Shown here: piece after piece, positions 61,000-64,000 of the stretch
Numbering within the stretch: the first letter of the stretch is position 1
Layout: every line of letters starts with the position of its first letter
NCBI GenBank assembly: GCA_946894095.1
Contig: OX335665.1
Coordinates: forward strand, 6,086,001-6,150,000
DNA from: Incurvaria masculella
Taxonomy: Eukaryota; Arthropoda; Insecta; Lepidoptera; Incurvariidae
DNA length: 64,000 nucleotides
Direction of reading: 5' to 3'
Program-made: the position numbers and the translations under genes
Notes under the pieces: model-generated
Told to the model about the DNA's origin: nothing
The model's database searches: none
What the model saw: the letters and a program-made list of their open reading frames with translations, nothing else

Positions 61000-61550
61000 T
61001 CATCTCTAAAATGTGAATCCAGATTCAGCCATTTACCTTATCGTGACCAAAAATATCGTGACCTTCCGGAATATTCCCAACGAGTTCGATTCAAAGAGGC
61101 TGTATGTAGGGTCGACCGTGAAGCAAGGACGCTTAATTTAAAAAAACTACTTAATTTATGAATATCCTTCAAGGCTGGTCCAAGGCGGTATATTCATAAA
61201 GTATATATTATTTGTATGAATGTATGTGCTTTGAGATGATCATTCACAAAATAATACACTTAGGCTTTCTTTAACCAAGTGCTGATTACTATAATCCTCA
61301 CTTTAAATGGCTTTTCTTGCCATCTCGCAATCGATACCAGTACAAGATAATCAGCACTTGAGTAATAAAGGCCGTCGATTAAAATAAATCTGCACTTTGT
61401 GAAAACCAGGGTTAGGGTCTCTTTCACCAAGAACTTGGCTTAATCAGCAAATGAACGTTCACTCAGGGCCTTTCTTAACACCTTGCAATCAATACAAGGA
61501 CTCTTGGCCTTAATCAGCATTTTAGTAAGAAAGGCCCTTTAAAGTGTCAA
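61000..61550. other. Non-coding stretch with small inverted repeats
   Basis: GGGCCTTTCTTAAC (about 61477) and AGTAAGAAAGGCCC (about 61530) form an inverted pair, and AACCAAGTGCTGATTA / AATCAGCACTTGAG form another (61274-61360). These are probably remnants of small MITEs. Confidence 0.5.
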
Positions 61551-62074
61551 ATAAGGTGGGCCATCCCGCACAACTCCCCATACAAACGGAGAAAGAAGAT
61601 CACGCCCATATTTCTAGTCAGAGATCCCAAATTTTGCTCAAAATAGCTTTATTTGATCGAAGTAGATGTCTGATGACCATTGGCATTGTAAAATTGTGTT
61701 TGGTTTCTAAATTATAAGGTCCGAAAGTTTGAATTTTTTGCGCGTTTTATACAATAACTTTGGAGGTGGATTACGCAATGAGGATTACAAAATGAGCTTA
61801 TTTAATCAAGATTTATAATCTATTTGGTTTTTGTTAGATTTTTGACTACAGCAGTCGTGGTTTAATTTTAGCTATAAGTCGTTTTGAAATTAAAATTTTC
61901 GTAAATCTTACCAAATCATACACTATGCACATTGTCTTTTTTATGGACATGTTGCATCTTCCTCATCACGGAACCTGTCTTGTTCTTTGAAACAGAGAAG
62001 GTCCCAGAGCGCAACAGCACGGTTTTGTACCGTGCCCGCGAATGAGTTAGGCCCGCCGGGTTGGGCCACCTTAA
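61551..62074 (-). mobile_element. TTAA MITE family 1, inverted copy
   Basis: In reverse complement it begins GGTGGCCCAACCCGGCGGGC after TTAA (62071-62074) and ends GGGATGGGCCACCTTAT at 61551, where one TTAA base has changed (ATAA). The body matches 14374-14924. Confidence 0.85.
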
Positions 62075-62504
62075 GGCGTACGGCCAGGCGTTCTACACCA
62101 GCCAATTATGGTAAGTACACGCAGCGAGCGGTTAACTCGCTGCGTGTTCAGTATAATTACGCATTTAGATGTATATTAGGACTACCGTGGCGGTGTAGCG
62201 CGTCTGGTATGTTCGCTGAAAATAGGGTTGATGATTTCTAAGCAATTATGACAAAGACTAGAGCTGCTTTTATAGAACGCGTCGGTAAGTGCAACAATGC
62301 CATTATTTCAAAAACTAATGAATGTTTGTATCACAAACATTTTGTAATAATAAATCCATGCAAGCAATGCTGTGATTAAAATTAGTGTTTAAGTATTAAG
62401 TGTTGTTGTTACTGTTTATATAATTATAATTTTGCCTATTGGTAAATGCCTGAAATAAACTATTATTTATATTATTATTATCAATGAAATTACGACAATA
62501 TAGA

Positions 62505-62828
62505 ATTTTAATTTTTATTATTTGTTGTTGTAGCAGCAATAGAACTATGTGAAAATTTCAACTGTCTACCTATTAAGGCTCATGAGACCTGAGACAGACG
62601 GACGGACGGACAGCCGAGTCTCATGCTGAGATTCATAGACGTTACTCGTACTTAGTTGAGCCAAAATATGGCTTCCGACTGTCAAATTTGACATTCGGTC
62701 CATACATTTTATGTCAAAACTGACACTCGAAAGACATACTTCAACTCAGCAAAGTACGAGTAACGTCTATTGATCTCAGCATTAGTGATAGGGTTCTGTC
62801 GGTACCCTTTAGGTACGGAACCCTAAAA
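62505..62828 (-). mobile_element. 16789-type repeat interrupted by a palindromic MITE
   Basis: The minus-strand copy runs from TTTTTAGGGTTCCGTACC (at 62828) to the TATTTGTTGTTGTAGC side. Between 62615 and 62787 it is split by an inverted-repeat insert starting TGCTGAGATTCATAGACG and ending CGTCTATTGATCTCAGCA. Confidence 0.8.
62615..62787. mobile_element. Palindromic MITE nested in a 16789-type repeat
   Basis: Ends TGCTGAGATTCATAGACGTT and AACGTCTATTGATCTCAGCA with inner ACTCGTACTT / AAGTACGAGT also complementary. The terminal GCTGAGAT resembles family 3, so it may be a distant member. Confidence 0.8.
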
Positions 62829-62903
62829 AGGCGGAGGGCGCATTTTTCCGGCTTCCGCTCAGGTGATAGTTCAAAACGAAATTGAGCCGAGCACCTCAGC
62901 TAG

Positions 62904-64000
62904 CTACTAAATATACGCGGTAACATTTCACAAGATGGCGTCGTCACCAAAAACGAGGGTCGTGTCACAACGCCCTGAGCGATGCGCGCGCTACACACAC
63001 GTTTGAAGCATAATATTTGCATTGTCGAGAACTATTGCGGTAATGTTTAGCGTATCGTTGGAAATATACTAGCTGTTAACCGACTATGTAGTATGTCTTT
63101 ACAACTAATTATCGGTAACCACAACACCGCGGTCGAGTGTGATTCGCAAACCCCGCGTCAAAGCACACATACATTACCGAATATTTTGCAAGCTCACTAA
63201 AGATGAAAGCATACGTAAACCATGATCGGCAATAAAGGAACCATCACATAACCAAAATTTTTTATTTAGCAAAATATGTGTGCGGATACCTTTAATTTTT
63301 TCGGAAACGCAGGTTATGTAACTTGGGAAATGACGAGTTTCAACTCTATGCCTAAATTAACAATGGCAAAGAAATGGACACGAAAGTATTCGTGGGGGCA
63401 GATGTTTCTGACAAAATGTATGGGGACGAAAGTCAAAGGTTACCTCGTACATCCCGCGTCGAATAATCGTGGCTGTGATTGGTTCGCGCCAAGTTCGAAT
63501 TTCAAATTTATGATTGATGTCAAATGTCTGCCTGTTTATTTTGATTATGGGCCATTATTATATTATAGAGCAGAGATTGCAAACCGGGAGGCCGCGACCC
63601 CTTGGGGGGACTGACTGCTGGCACCTAGTTGGTGGATCGCGAGGTTGTTCACCCAGAAATATAAATTAGACGGGGGGAGAGATGGCACATTGTAGAAGAA
63701 ACTGGGACCCAATTTTCAGGGCACAGTGTTAGCAAATAATATGTTAATACATATATGCAGGTACCTACGATATAATATTAATTGATCATGTAGGGCCATG
63801 GGAGAGAAAAGGTTGAGAAACGCTGTTATAGAGCATAGAAAAACGCTGTTCAGGAACAGTCAACAATATAAAATCACCCAAGGAGGCAGAGAGAAAGAGT
63901 GTTAAAACGAGTCATCTTATAACGCAGAGCGTCACAACAAGGGGCGTTATAACGAGGTGTCTTATAACATGGGACCTTAAAAAGGCTTCTTATAGACAGG
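62904..64000. other. Non-coding stretch at the window end
   Basis: A 112-codon frame at 63276-63614 has no recognisable domain and no splice context. The end (63900-64000) has a loose TTATAACG-type repetition. A degraded Helitron-like end (62884-62903) lies just before it. No ced-6 5' exon recognised. Confidence 0.45.

Noticed and set aside
63276..63614. 112-codon open frame as a ced-6 5' exon or other gene
   Set aside because: No PTB signature, wrong strand for ced-6 and no known domain.

Overview
This is eukaryotic DNA, almost certainly from an insect and most likely a moth or butterfly (Lepidoptera). It has interrupted genes with GT-AG introns, an insect-like orthologue of the engulfment adaptor ced-6/GULP, a complete non-LTR retrotransposon, tRNA-derived SINEs and many short inverted-repeat elements flanked by TTAA. 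One dispersed repeat family has the 'GGTTCCGTACC ... CACTTGGCCGG' ends that I associate with lepidopteran genomes. No prokaryotic features, rRNA or convincing tRNA genes were seen.

Layout. 1-7127: AT-rich intergenic DNA with a dimeric 150-bp tandem repeat (2454-3004) and an inverted-repeat element (5709-6113). 7128-12357: an apparently intact LINE on the minus strand, with two ORFs joined by an overlapping TAATG, an oligo-A tail and an 11-bp target-site duplication. 12595-23200: transposon-rich DNA without a recognisable gene. 23200-33747: a small plus-strand gene that I do not recognise by name. It has two alternative first coding exons (26172-26409 and 31697-32036), each with its own ATG and each ending in the same phase. 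Both can join one terminal exon (33653-33747), giving single-pass membrane proteins of 110 or 144 aa with a lysine-rich tail. Each first exon has spawned its own tandem array. 33850-38500: inverted-repeat elements and a SINE. 38575-53099: the 3' part of ced-6 on the minus strand, ten coding exons with fully compatible phases encoding the C-terminal half of the PTB domain, a coiled coil and the Ser/Pro/Asn-rich tail. The N-terminal exons and the promoter were not found and are probably beyond 64000. 53100-64000: repeats, a GC-rich island (54720-54910) and paired inverted-repeat elements.

The most striking pattern is that three coding exons here have each seeded a local tandem amplification: the first exon of the small membrane-protein gene (about 11 degenerate copies), the membrane-segment end of its alternative first exon (3 units of about 210 bp, with donor and phase preserved), and the 88-bp exon of ced-6 (a nearly perfect 132-bp minisatellite, 12 full units, in the adjacent intron). 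The long open frames on both strands of these arrays are by-products of repeat length or composition, not genes.

All assignments rest on reading the sequence. Family names come from recognised motifs, and no database search was run.
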